From positions 310,001 through 374,000 of the forward strand of contig WBVU01000018.1 of the NCBI GenBank assembly GCA_009192285.1: a DNA stretch of 64,000 nt. Direction: 5' to 3'. Position 1 is the stretch's first letter; each line of letters begins with the position of its first letter. The translations under genes and the position numbers were made by a program. This document shows positions 11,928 to 23,461 of this stretch, piece after piece. This stretch comes from Morchella semilibera (taxonomy: Eukaryota; Ascomycota; Pezizomycetes; Pezizales; Morchellaceae). The notes beneath the pieces are model-generated. The model was not told the DNA's origin, did no database searches, and was given only the letters and a program-made list of their open reading frames with translations.

Positions 11928-13767
11928 ATGTCGGAAGAATCGAAGATAACCAATCCTACAATGGAAGACGTTCCCAGCGATACCGAAGAGGTTGTCGGGG
12001 AGGTCAACGCCGATACTGCACAATCAGGCCCTACCAAGAAAAAGAAGAAGAAGGGGGGGAAGAAAGTTAAAAAGGCAGCTAGCAACAATGTCGGGTCAGA
12101 AGCTTTAGAAGGAGCAGAGACGGGAGAAAGCAGCGAGCTGGGGTCTGGAATGGTCCAAAGAATTTTGAACAACAACCCCAGCTTAGCTGCAGAAACTCAG
12201 GGAATGGACCCAAAAAAAGTACAGGAGATGTTAAGCAAGATGAAATTGGAGGACTTATTGACTGGAATGGTTAGCTTCACTATGAGTAGCAATAAATATG
12301 ACTACAAAAGGGTTTGGAACTAACAGAAATGAGGGTTAGGCACCGGGAGGAAAGAACCAGAAAGATATGGCGTCCTATAAGTTCTGGGCCACACAGCCAG
12401 TTTCAAGATTCGGTATGTACCCGGCGATATGTTCCGTGATCAAGAGCTGATCTCTTCGCGAACGGAAGACGAGCCTGAGTCTCAGATCTCAGATGGACCA
12501 GTACGCGTGCAGAAACTTGAGGATATACCGGCAACAGGCGCCGAGCTTATTGACGGGTTTGAATGGGATACCATGGACCTAAACGACGAGAAACAGGTAA
12601 ATTACATCAAGAATCCCATCCCTCACCTTTACTGACCATGGGAAAATTAGATTAATGAAGTTTACGAACTCCTCACGAATCATTATGTCGAGGACAACGA
12701 TGCCATGTTCCGTTTCAACTACTCTGCATCTTTCATCAACTGGGCCCTTAAATCACCTGGCTGGGTCTCGTCTTGGCATGTTGGTGTCCGCGTTACTACT
12801 ACAAAGAAGCTTGTCGCTTTTATTTCAGGAATACCGGTCACTCTAAGGGTCCGCAACAACGACCTAAAGTGCTCTGAGATCAACTTCCTCTGTATTCACA
12901 AGAAGCTGCGAGCCAAACGTCTCGCCCCTGTGCTTATCAAAGAGATCACTCGGAGGTGTAATCTCCTCGAGATTTGGCAGGCCATCTATACCGCTGGAGT
13001 TGTGCTACCAAAGCCCATCTCTACATGTAGATATTATCATCGTAGTTTGGACTGGCTTAAGCTCTATGACGTTGGCTTCTCGCCACTACCGGCAAAGAGC
13101 ACAAAGGCCAGGCAGGTCTCTAAATATTCGCTACCATCGCACACATCAACGCCCGGGTTGAGGGAAATGGAGTTAAAAGACTTAGACGCAGTTCATGGGT
13201 TACTGGGGAGATACTTGGCGAGATTTGACCTGGCGCCAAAGTTCGAAAAAGCTGAGATTAAGCATTGGTTATACAACGAGGAGAGTAAGGCTGAGGATAG
13301 GGTTATTTGGTGTTACGTTGTGGAGGTGTGTCTCCCATCCTCATTGAAATTCGTGGTAATAAAAACTAATACCCGGATAGACAGGAGGGAGGATAACCGA
13401 CTTCTTCTCTTTTTATTCCCTCGAATCGACAGCCTTGAAAAAGAACACCACTGTTCGTGCTGCCTACCTTTTCTACTACGCCTCCGAGACTGCCTTCAGC
13501 GGCTCTAAGAATGATCTAAAGGTCCGACTCAATGCGTTGGTAAACGACGCTCTCATTCTTGCGAAGAAGCTCAATTTCCACGTTTTCAACGCGCTATCGC
13601 TCCTGGATAACTCGCTTTTCCTCACAGAGCAGAAATTCGGCCCTGGGGACGGATCCTTACATTATTACTTATTCAACTGGAAGACACCATTCATCAAGGG
13701 TGGAATTGATGAAAAGAACAACGTTGACGAAGAAAACGGTAGTGGAATTGGTATGGTTATGCTTTGA
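11928..13767 (+). CDS. NMT1: Glycylpeptide N-tetradecanoyltransferase (N-myristoyltransferase)
   Basis: Exons 11928-12269, 12340-12412, 12469-12596, 12651-13325 and 13381-13767 give 534 residues in one frame. The enzyme transfers myristate from myristoyl-CoA to N-terminal glycines of proteins, on ribosome-associated or cytosolic substrates. Evidence: a Lys-rich N-terminus (about residues 43-56), then [14 protein letters not shown] and RFDEPE, the family signature [12 protein letters not shown] plus [15 protein letters not shown] (about 255-275), and the C-terminal signature KFGPGDG (about 490). The chain ends in leucine (GMVML), as expected because the C-terminal carboxylate acts in catalysis in this family. 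Intron 2 is only 56 nt: joining 12412 to 12469 restores the expected RFDEPE. Length fits fungal enzymes. All key signatures are intact. Confidence 0.96.
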
Positions 13768-15671
13768 TTCTGAGGGCCCTTTTTGCATTGAGGTATGGAT
13801 ACCATTGTGATTTTCTGGGCTGCTCGAACAGAATTGAGCACAACATGGGTTTTGAATCCATGTCATCGAAAAGTAGTGTGTAGAAAACACAAGATAAAAC
13901 TGTAACTTCAAAGATGACAATAAAAACTGAGTCATGAAACATCACTCGTTAATAGATCCTGCTTATGAGAACAACATATGACGTTTATTCATTAGATAAC
14001 TGGGTATACAAACTGGGTCAATTTCTAGGATCTTTTAGGGTTTTCGACCACCGGCACAAAAAAGCCAAGACCTAGGTAAACCTAAGGAGATGAGCCCCCA
14101 CACCCGGTTTGAGCTCATGACCTCTCGAGGGGAGGGGGTTCAAATGTTGGGCCAGCAGTCGAGGTATTAAACCCACTTTTTTTTTTTTTTGTTTACATCA
14201 GTAATCGTTATTAAACCCACTTGACCACTAGCCAGATACTAAAATCTTTAGCAACTGATATATACCACCAAAATAAACTTTGCGCCTCGCTTATTAGTGT
14301 AAGATTAGGGATTCACGAGGCCATAATAACTATGGTGCCTGTCTTCATTTAGAGTGATTGAGGTAGGATATTTGGATCTAGAGGCCTCTTTGAATTTAGC
14401 TCTGCTTCCCTCGACTGAGCGAATTTGTAGGTTACAGTACTAAAAAGAGGTAATGTGTCTTAACATGATGAGCGCTGTTTTTTTCTTTCTCCCCCCCCCC
14501 CCGCGGCCCAAAACCCTTCCTGTGCTGGTGATTTACTGGGGCCTTAAGAACTATAAAAACATTATGGGATCAGGGGGAATAACAAGGTAACATCTGATGC
14601 TATACAAACATTACCTCTGAATCAACATTCACTATAGGACGTGATCCTTCAGGAGTTGAGGGTTCCACAAGAAGTGAGAACAACCACTATGCACTGATTT
14701 GTGGCCGCCATAGGGGAAATCTTTGGAACGATATTCGTGATATCCGGGGGCGTGTGTTATAAGTGGCTGACATATGAGGTGGTTGATGGTCGGATGTAAG
14801 CAGATTCGTTGAGAATACTACTGGGGGGGCGCATAACACCCTCCAAAGTTGATCAAACTAAGCTCGATATGGGCTGTTGAAAGTCCACATTTACTTACCC
14901 CGTGATCATAATACCGTTTTATGTTCCCACAACGGCCTAAGGCATTGGGTTTCTTTGGGCAACCCCATCTGTTCGCGAGGTACCGGTGCCCTAAAATAGT
15001 ACAGTCCAACCAAAGAAATTTCGTTCACGGTGGAACCAGAACAAGCGCACGACAAGGTACTTATTTCTAAAATTATTGGTTACCTCGCCTTCGTATATAT
15101 CAAATCATTAGGCCCTTATATTTAAGAACATTTACTCTATATACATGTACCTTTATTTACTCAACCCGCCCAATTATGTAAGCTTCTGCTTTGTCTTATG
15201 GTAAGGTTCTTTTGGGGTTTTTAGCGAGAGCGTTACTTATGTATTACCGTCCGGATTTTGCTAAGAACTTTGCCCTACCTTCTAGGAGGTAAGGTTTTGC
15301 CATATATATAGCCTACGGTTTTAATGCATGTATGAGTTATCAATCATCTCGATATATCACTATCATGAAATTCGGTCGAGTGATAATATATGATGCAGGC
15401 ACCATTCTATGGAGAGCCCCCTCAAATATCTTTTCTCCCATCCTTCGGCCCCACCGTAGCTTCCCCTCTGCCACCACAATCACCATCATCATCGTCATAC
15501 CACCACCATCATCATCAACCCTTCTCTCCTATCGCCATCATCAACCCTTCCTTCCCCTACCCCATCCACCGTCAATACCTCACGGTATCCACGGTATCCG
15601 CACTCTTTTCTCACCCTTCTCGTCTTTTTCATCCCACTTCTTAGCCTATCACCCTAAACCCAGGATAAAAG
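13768..15671. other. Intergenic region, possible decayed repeats
   Basis: No gene recognised. It holds a T-run (about 14180), a C-run (about 14493-14503) and AT-rich 3' flank of the NMT gene. A segment at 14090-14165 has weak tRNA B-box-like wording on the minus strand, insufficient to call a SINE. From 15400 to 15660 the DNA is CA/CT-rich with repeated CATCAC and CCATCA words, probably the leader of the next gene. Confidence 0.5.
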
Positions 15672-18600
15672 ATGGCTCCTGCAATTAAAAAGGTGCACAA
15701 CACACGCCAAAGATCGACAAAGTCGGATCTTGCTCCCGCGGAGAAGCCTCCTACCCTCAAAAGGGCCGCACCAAAAAGGCCTACCTCAAAGAAGCCTGCA
15801 TCAAACCCCGCCCCAAAGAAAGTTGCCTCAAAGAAGCATGCCCCAGAGAGCTCAGAGCAGGCTGCCCAAGAGCAAGAGCAGGCTGCCCAAGAGCAGACTG
15901 CCAAAGAGCAGGCTGCCCAAGAGCAGACTGCCAAAGAGCAGGCTGCCCAAGAGCAGACTGCCAAAGAGCAGGCTGCCAAAGAGCAGACTGCCAAAGAGCA
16001 GGCTGCCAAAGAGCAGGCTGCCAAAGAGCAGGCTGCCAAAGAGCAGGCTGCCAAAGAGCAGGCTGCCAAAGAGCAGGCTGCCAAAGAGCAGGCTGCCAAA
16101 GAGCAGGCTGCCAAAGAGCAGGCTGCCAAAGAGCAGGCTGCCAAAGAGCAGGCTGCCAAAGAGCAGGCTGCCAAAGAGCAGGCTGCCAAAGAGCAGTTTG
16201 ACTCGAACAAGGCTACCGCTAAGCAAGCTGTGCCAACGACCATTTCCCCAAGCCCCATAGCAGAGCCTACTCTCAAGAGGAAGTGGACAAAGAGGAAGAG
16301 GGATCCACCTCCCTCCCCGGTGTTCAATCCCGCCATCAATGAACCAAGACCACCTGGAAGTGATACAGAGGACCTGGATAATGATGAAAAGGATGGAGAA
16401 GGTGATGGCAGTGGCTCCAGAAGGAGTAAAAGACGTAAAGTCACAGAAACAAAAAGTGCTACCGTATCCAAAGGTGTTACTACAGACCGAGGTAAGCTCA
16501 TTTTCTACATATGGATATACCTTCTCCAAAACTAACTATGTCTTAGGGATTCCAGAAGGTCAAGGTGTAGACTACGATATCACCATCGGCTGTAGGTATC
16601 AAGGTAAACAACCCTCTCGCCCGCGTTCTGCTTCTCCTAATTATCCCCGCATTCCCGCTATTATTTTTACAAAGCATATCTAATATATCTACTAGACATG
16701 CCATGCGTACAGACCCCCCACATTTCCGAAGAGCGTCTTCAAGAAATATTCAACAAAATCAGGAAGAATATCAAAAAGGGCATCACTGAACAAACAATTA
16801 ACATCAGGCCTTACTATTACATTCTCCCTACCAAGGCCCAAATCACCCGCCGTAAACGGCAAGGTGTTCCATTATACACTGAAATCGGCGTTTCCAACAA
16901 GACTGCCGCAAAAACCAAGACCACACCTGCCCTTCATGCCCCTGATCTTATCGCATCAGACAGGGAAAGTCGCATTACTACACTGAAGAGAACCCGAGCA
17001 ATGGTGGCTCGGGAGGCGTCCGAGGTCACAGGAGTCAAGGCTGAAGTGATCCCATCTAACTCTCAACACAAAGAGGATATGATAGGGGAATACGACGCCC
17101 CAACTGCTTCCTCAGTCTATGACCCGTATTGGAGCACTCAGAATGAGAAAGCAGAGGAGGACGAGGATTATGTCCCGAACCCCTCTTCAAAGCGCACCGT
17201 TTCACTGAATACACAAAACATGGTTAAAGAGGATGGAGCCCAATCCTCTCGCCCAATCCACATCTCTTCCGAAATCGAAAAACCAAACAGTCCATCTACT
17301 GAAGCCCAAATTGAAGAAGTTGGAGATCGGTCATCTAGCGCAAATTATATTTCCTCGGATACCGGAACAGGAAAACCGGGCAGCACATCTCCTGAGGCCT
17401 TAGCCAACTCTTCTGTTGATCTGGACGAAGTTCAATGCTCCCGCCCAATTCATATTTCTTTCCCGCCTCGAGCCGGAGGGATGAGTAGCCCATCTATCGA
17501 AACCCAAGCCGACTCTCCTAAAAGTAGATCACCTACTATATCTAGGTCCTTATCTCCGGCCGAGTCCGCCTCTATCGAAAAAGGCTCCCGAGAAAAGACA
17601 CTTCCTGCAAACCCTTCGCACGCTACTAAAGCAGGAGAGCCTTCTTCACCCCCCAGTACTGAGTCAAACGGAACCCCGAACTCCACAAGTAGCCCCGCAA
17701 AGTCAATGGGCCCCCCCCCGCACCCCTCCAGGGCCATGAATTCTGACCCCGGCCTCCCCCCAACCAGCACAATGGGTCCTCACCCACTTCAGCCAAGGCC
17801 CGAATATATCAGCACCAGCCTCTCCCAAGCTGACGAATTAGGCCCTCTTCCACCTCTATTAATACCCGTGAATTCTGGTGCCAGTTCTTTCCCTATCAGT
17901 GCAATGGGTCCTCCTCCACTTCCAACCAGATCCAAAAATAAAGATAAAGATGAACAGATGGCATCCCCTCCATCACAGATCGCCCCTGCAGTTTGGACTT
18001 TAGATAGTCCCCCACTTCCACCCCCATACCGGCCCTTTCAAGATTACCAGCCTGAGTTTTACCAACTTAGATCTGCTATATCCACCTATGAAGTACCACG
18101 CCCAGGTGTAGCAGCAACCCCTCCATACGAGGTCCTGGACCCTTCATTTTTCCAAAAACGCACCGCCTTTAAGCCGCCCCCTGTAGAGCCCCCATATTTT
18201 CGCTCTCATTACCCTTACAGAGCTCTTTCGACCCCCCGGCCAACTCGCCCACCCAAAAGGTCTTCTCAGTCAACTGAACATCAGCCATCTTCGAACGACC
18301 CTTTGTCAACTAGGCCTAGCTCCCCTTCCAGAGCTCCCTCGCCCCCCCAATCTCCCAGTCCGCCCCGCTCCTCTATCTCTCCCATCTCCTTCGAACACAT
18401 GTCCTCGATGTACACCCAGCCCCCATCCCCCAAATCCTCCAAATACAGATCCTCCGAGCCCTCCAGACGCAGGTCCCCCAAGCCCTCCAGACGCAGGTCC
18501 CCCGCTTCCCCTGTTTCTACTCAATCCAGCGAGGCTATCAGATTAGCCAGCACACGGTCCCACCCCAACCGCCTTTTGCAAGAATCACACTTGCTCTCCT

Positions 18601-18929
18601 ACCACATGTATGACAACCGCTTGCCCAAAGCCCCCGTCTCATACACCCGGGACTGGATGCCGAAGGTCGAGTCGGACATACCAATGCACCCGCTTGGCCC
18701 CCAACCGCGTACCAGGCCGACCCCGGCGAGGAGCAACAATCCAGTTGCCGATTATTGGCGCGCCGTGGTGCAGACCGGGGGTCCACCGGCGGCGACGACA
18801 AGGGTGCAGCTGCCGCCGCCAAAGCTGAAGCTAGTGATTCCGAAGGAGGGTAGGTTTTCCTCTCAGGAGGAGCCGGAGAAGGATGCATTTGATAAGAATC
18901 CAGAAGGCTGGAAAGATTTGCCGTGGTAG
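15672..18929 (+). CDS. Low-complexity protein with EQAAK pentapeptide repeats
   Basis: Exons 15672-16491, 16547-16603 and 16696-18929 splice in one frame to about 1,036 residues. Not recognised as a known family. The N-terminus is Lys/Pro/Ala-rich ([18 protein letters not shown]). About 22 tandem AKEQA-type pentapeptides follow (residues about 66-175), likely a single charged helix. Next comes a basic segment ([17 protein letters not shown]) that could be a nuclear localisation signal, then a short folded-looking part ([19 protein letters not shown]...[12 protein letters not shown]). Over 500 residues of Ser/Pro-rich sequence with many PPxPP stretches finish the chain. The C-terminus ends DLPW. 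Nuclear location is an inference. Introns have good GTAAG/CTAAC/TTAG signals, which supports a real gene. Confidence 0.7.
15867..16196. repeat. 15-bp coding minisatellite, about 22 units
   Basis: The unit GAGCAGGCTGCCAAA repeats head to tail with single-base variants (GCCCAA, ACTGCC) at the 5' end and near-perfect copies at the 3' end. The gradient suggests recent expansion at the 3' side. Being a multiple of three, it stays in frame. Confidence 0.95.
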
Positions 18930-19355
18930 GTGGTGGTTGCATGGATTGATAGCCTTGTTTGTAGCTCTTGGTAGTTTAGTATGCTTTTAGAAATATCTAT
19001 TTCTATACTCTTGCTTTTCCTCTTCTTATTTCTTAATCTCTCTCGATATATTTTCCTAATTACCTCCATGTCATTGGCGGAGTATAGAGTGTCATTAACC
19101 TTGGATCATTGCCTATTGACATCCCTACTAGAGCTCGCAACTATCATATCACCAAGTAACTATAATAGAAACAGGACATCAGTTTATGAATTTTAGTCAG
19201 AACAATATCTTAAAATTTAATAATTCTAATCTCGTCTTGCGGCCCACGCACTTCCAACGCAAACTACAAACCACCACCACCACCACCACCACCACCACCA
19301 TTCAACCGATCAACCGACCACCTCCTACATTATACTCACCTCGCTAAATTTTTAC
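18930..19355. other. Convergent intergenic segment
   Basis: Between the 3' ends of the low-complexity and ankyrin genes. It is AT-rich, with a pyrimidine-rich stretch near 19010-19050 and a CCA microsatellite. No gene seen. Confidence 0.6.
19271..19300. repeat. (CCA)10 microsatellite
   Basis: Ten uninterrupted CCA units just downstream of the ankyrin gene's stop codon. Confidence 0.95.
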
Positions 19356-19835
19356 TCACCTCGTCTGGCACCCCAGCCTCAACCCCCCACACCCGATACC
19401 CCCCAAGTCTGCCCCGGCCTCTGCCAGCATCCTCACCACCTGTGTCTGACCCTCCTCCACCGCAAAATACAGCGGCGTTCTCCCCCAACAATCCCGCGCC
19501 TCTACCTCTACGCTCTCATGCTCCAACAGCAGCTCTACTATCGCATCATCGCCATACAGCACCGCGATATGCAGCGCTGTCAAACCCTCGACGGTCTGTG
19601 CATTGACATCGATGCTGCTGTCGGTCTCGAGTAGTAGCAGCGTGAGTGGGTGGAAGCGGTGCATCACGGACCATAGCAATGGCGCAGGGTGGTAGTCAGT
19701 GTAGTTGAGAATTTGGGAGAGGAGGGCAGAGGTTCCGTCGCGTGTGAGGAGGAGGAGGTTGGTGTGGTGGGTGTCGGTGTCGGCAGCGGAGGCGATCTCG
19801 AGGAGGGTATGGATGCTGAAGTCGGCGAGGGACAT
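19356..19835 (-). CDS. Small ankyrin-repeat protein
   Basis: Single open frame of 159 codons starting at an ATG at 19835. The N-terminus (MSLADFSIHTLLEIAS) resembles the shortened F-box-like start seen in fungal F-box/ankyrin proteins. Two clear ankyrin repeats follow: EGLTALHIAVLYGDDAIVELLLEH and WGRTPLYFAVEEGQTQVVRMLAEAGA. The tail after the second repeat (GGIGCGGLRLGCQTR) is not ankyrin-like. Either the gene is truncated or the last exon is unrecognised; a GTATCG donor lies exactly at the end of the repeat homology. Ankyrin repeats mediate protein binding; no partner can be named. It is probably related to the gene at 22490. Confidence 0.65.
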   Translation of the reverse strand: MSLADFSIHTLLEIASAADTDTHHTNLLLLTRDGTSALLSQILNYTDYHPAPLLWSVMHRFHPLTLLLLETDSSIDVNAQTVEGLTALHIAVLYGDDAIVELLLEHESVEVEARDCWGRTPLYFAVEEGQTQVVRMLAEAGADLGGIGCGGLRLGCQTR

Positions 19836-22489
19836 TTTGGAGATATTTAGTAATGATGTATTCTATTTCTGGATCGGCTTGGGAGTTGGGGCGCTAGCTG
19901 GTGGGGGGAGGGTTCCGCAGGGGTACTTGAGGAGTGTTTATATATCGGTGGGTAGGCGAATAGTGACATTCAAGATATGATATCCTCTAGCCCTCTATTA
20001 CTTGGTGAAGATGCGGTATCTTAATAATATTGTATAAATTATCAAGCACGCAGCGGTTCAAGCGTCGAGCGCCTCTTCCAACGACTTGAAAACCATCCAG
20101 GGTCAATGATCGCAAGTGCAACGAGTGATGTATCATGACCGAGTTATGTAGCACAGGGGAGTGAGGATCACCCAACTAGCGACCGAATGTCTTACTCAGG
20201 CAGAAACCGGTAGGTCAACATCACGAGCCAGCACTCGGCTACATTATAGTCAGCATCCACCCTCTCTGTCACCTGTCACCTGTCAGAGCACTAACCAGGC
20301 CAACCTTGGTTATGTAGCAGCACATCATCACCACCACCACCACCACAACCCCACAATGCATCACCACAGACAGATCGCCCAATCGCCGGCACCACCCAGA
20401 CCGGAAGGTGGTACAAAGATATCTTTAATATCTCCGCAGGCTCGGCGTGACCGAAAATCAGCCCGGTCGAGTCGGTGGCCATGGGTCGAACCTTATGATG
20501 CCAGCATCCCGTCATATTGTGGACCTACATATATGTAGATGATTGCTTATATCTGGAATTAGCCTACACCGATGTTGAAAGGTTTGGGTGGTTTGCAAGA
20601 GCGGGAAATTTAAAGCGGAGAGTTAAGGCGCTTATATATTGGGTGGGTGGATGGATGAGATGCGTGGTACGTACGTATATGAATCCGTAGATCGTAAATT
20701 TTCCGTATGAAAAATAAATGTTTATGCTTTAGAAGGATCTCTAATATTACCGTCAAGCCAGGGCCTCTATAATACTATTAGACGGTTATATTCCTTCTCT
20801 ACATAAATGTACATAGACTCATCTACTCCCACACCTTAATATTCATACCTGAGGTTATTATAGCAGATGACGCATCTCATAACCGGGTTTCAGAAGCATA
20901 TAATCAATAACCGAATATATGATTTTATACCGTTAATTAAGGCTATATGTGTTGCATGGAATTAAAACCTGACGAAACTGGTAATAATAGTATTTCTGGC
21001 TTTTAACCCGCATTATATGCAGCCTTAATTCTCCTCTTGGAAGTAATCTTAGGGAGTGAACCGATAAAGAGAGTTATTGTATGATTGAACTGATGATGAT
21101 CAAAGGAGAGGAAGGTCTCGAGTGGGGTAGAGCGCTCTTATGGCTATATCAGAACAGGTGTTCTCTCTCTAGGAACAAGGTGCAGGCATACGTAAGTTTA
21201 GTTTGGGGCCAGATTCAAGTTACACTGCAAAAACCTGACAACCAGCCCATAACAGCCGCAAATATACTACATGTAATTCGGCACTTTCAAACCGGAGCAT
21301 CTAGTTCTACTCGATTAAACTATTGACCGCTGCGAATCGGGAGAATCTATAATAATCCTTCTCCAATTTAGTCCTTAGGAAGGCATTCAGTTCGATCTCG
21401 GTCGGGGTATGACCTCGATCTTGGCCCCTTGATGTAATCGAGATTTGCTAAACTCAGTGTGGTGCTGACGTCAACATTTTCCAGATATCATCCTGGCATC
21501 TCCATCGCTCGGGACATCACCTTCCAAGTCTCCTAATTCGGTAGTACAGTGCGTCCAAAACCGTGCACGTGCAATACATGTGAACGAAATACTCGTCGCC
21601 GAGTAGCTTTTTGATTGTAGTCATTTAGTATCCGATTCAGAAACCGTCAACTCTTTGCCTATAGGCCTATGTGCCCCCTTACTTGAATGGACGCCATCCT
21701 ATAACCTACGGATTATTGCAGAAGCGCGAGTCCAGAATTAAATGCGCGTTTTAGCACAACTACCGCTTTTAAAGGGGTTGGTGGTGGGGGCGTCAAGTGG
21801 TAAGAACTCAATCCCCACATTTTCGTCTGATATCAGCTTCTGTGGCTCAATTTATATGCACATCAATAGCTGATATAGGCTGTCTCAACTATTGATTAGG
21901 TCGATCACATGATAATTCCACCTGCGGCTGGATGCCACAATTGTGACACATGCATTGCACTAGTCATAAGAAGCTGAGCAGAGTACGTGTACGTATCTAC
22001 TCCTATTCCTACTCCTCCGTCTCTCTTTTGTGAGGGTAGAAAAGACCTCTATATATCCGAGCAACGGCTGTAGTTTCGGATAGAGGACCAATTCCCATGG
22101 GTGGTGGCGGGTATGCATGAGGTATGTACTCTACCTACATACATACATGTACTTAAGTACATGTACATATCGTTTCATTTGTAAAAACGTGGGAACCCGT
22201 GTGTCAGCCACTAACTACATATAATATCTGGGCACCGCAGGTGTTATATTTAAATTGGGGAAAACAATATATTCAATACTATAGACTGGAAACGCCCATT
22301 CCATGAGATGAGCCCTTTATAAATCCCGTTAGTTCCAGCTTTTTTTCTCCCTCTGGAAGCTTTATTTAATCCCTCAGGAATCCCCTCCTAGCTTTCTACC
22401 TATATATAGCTATAGCTACCACGGGAAAACGGTCTTTATACCACAGGAAAAACAGGCTTCTATACAACACTGTATTTTTAGGACTCGAA
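19836..22489. other. Intergenic region between the two ankyrin genes
   Basis: About 2.65 kb, AT-rich, with no gene recognised. CAC repeats occur near 20321-20345. ACATGTAC-type words cluster at 22137-22170. Open frames at 20161-20538 and 21081-21326 show no motif and are not called. Runs of TATATA and CTATAGCTA near 22400 precede the F-box/ankyrin gene and may belong to its promoter. Confidence 0.5.
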
Positions 22490-23461
22490 ATGGCCTTCCT
22501 CAGCCTCCCTAACGAGGTCCTTTTCCTCATTACGGAAAACCTGATGGATAGTCCTCGAGACTTCTCCCACCTCCTCTCTACCTCTCACCATCTCTACCAC
22601 CTTACCATCTCCCGCTTTCACCGCATCGCCCACCAGCCCAAAGATGGCCAGCCTGCCCTCCACTGGGCTGCTAGGTTTGGTCATATCCCGCTTCTCAAAC
22701 TCCTCCTATCCCAAGGCGTCGACAGCAACCTCCGGAATCCCGGCAACCTCTCCAAGACCGCCCTCCATATCGTATCAGAATCCAACATACCACTCCCCGC
22801 AATCCCCACAATCCTTCTAAAGCACGGCGCCCTCATGAACCTCCAAGACGCCACCGGCGCAACCGCTCTCTCCAAGGCCATAACCTCGCAGAATTACTCC
22901 CTTGCCAAACTCCTCCTCGACGAGCCCAGCACGGACGTCAATATCGTAGACGTCCACGGCACCACCGCCCTCCATCATGTTGCCCAGGCCGACCCCAAGT
23001 ACGCTCTCGATCTGACCACACACCTCCTCTGCAAAGGCGCGCACATCAATCACCAAGACCACAGCAACATGAGCGCCCTCTACCACGCCATCTCTCGGCG
23101 CAACAAGCCACTCATCCAGCACCTCATTCACCACGGCGCCAACCTTTTCCTGCAGCGGGAGCTAGGGTATATTGGTATCCGGCGGGCCGTCATGTACAAC
23201 GATACCGAGCTCGTAGGACTATTTCTGGAGCAGGAAGGCGTCGACGTCAATTATCGGGACGTGAACGGGAAGACGATGCTGCACTATGCAGCGTGCTTGA
23301 CGATTAGTGAGGCGCCGTGGGATCTGGAGGGGCCTATTAGGCTGCTGGTGGAGAAGGGGGCGGATGTGAGCATTAGGGACAATGGAGGGATGGTACCATT
23401 AGAGCTAGTGAGGGATCCGACAGACGAGGTTAGGAGATTGCTGGATCCAGGACGGGTGTAA
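22490..23461 (+). CDS. F-box/ankyrin-repeat protein
   Basis: Intronless frame of 323 codons from ATG 22490. An F-box-like motif occupies about residues 3-48 (FLSLPNEVLFLITENLM...DFSHLLSTSHHLYHL), which would bind Skp1 in an SCF ubiquitin ligase. Seven to eight ankyrin repeats fill the rest: DGQPALHWAARFGHIPLLKLLL, SKTALHIVSESN, GATALSKAITSQNYSLAKLLLD, GTTALHHVAQ, MSALYHAISRRNKPLIQHLIHHGA, a degenerate YIGIRRAVMYNDTELVGLFLE, and GKTMLHYAA. The ankyrin stack is the probable substrate-recruiting part. F-box plus ankyrin is a common expanded fungal architecture, and the architecture suggests ubiquitin-ligase adaptor function. Substrate unknown. The frame is intact. Confidence 0.85.
   Translation: MAFLSLPNEVLFLITENLMDSPRDFSHLLSTSHHLYHLTISRFHRIAHQPKDGQPALHWAARFGHIPLLKLLLSQGVDSNLRNPGNLSKTALHIVSESNIPLPAIPTILLKHGALMNLQDATGATALSKAITSQNYSLAKLLLDEPSTDVNIVDVHGTTALHHVAQADPKYALDLTTHLLCKGAHINHQDHSNMSALYHAISRRNKPLIQHLIHHGANLFLQRELGYIGIRRAVMYNDTELVGLFLEQEGVDVNYRDVNGKTMLHYAACLTISEAPWDLEGPIRLLVEKGADVSIRDNGGMVPLELVRDPTDEVRRLLDPGRV

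Noticed and set aside
14090-14165. Possible SINE with tRNA-like B box
   Set aside because: The B-box match is imperfect, no A box at the right distance, and no target duplication or second copy seen.
15867-16196. CRISPR-like array
   Set aside because: Repeats are directly adjacent 15-mers without unique spacers and code for a pentapeptide repeat in a eukaryotic gene.
15641-16501. 286-codon minus-strand frame opposite the minisatellite gene
   Set aside because: Open only because the 15-bp unit lacks stops in that frame; flanks are not protein-like.
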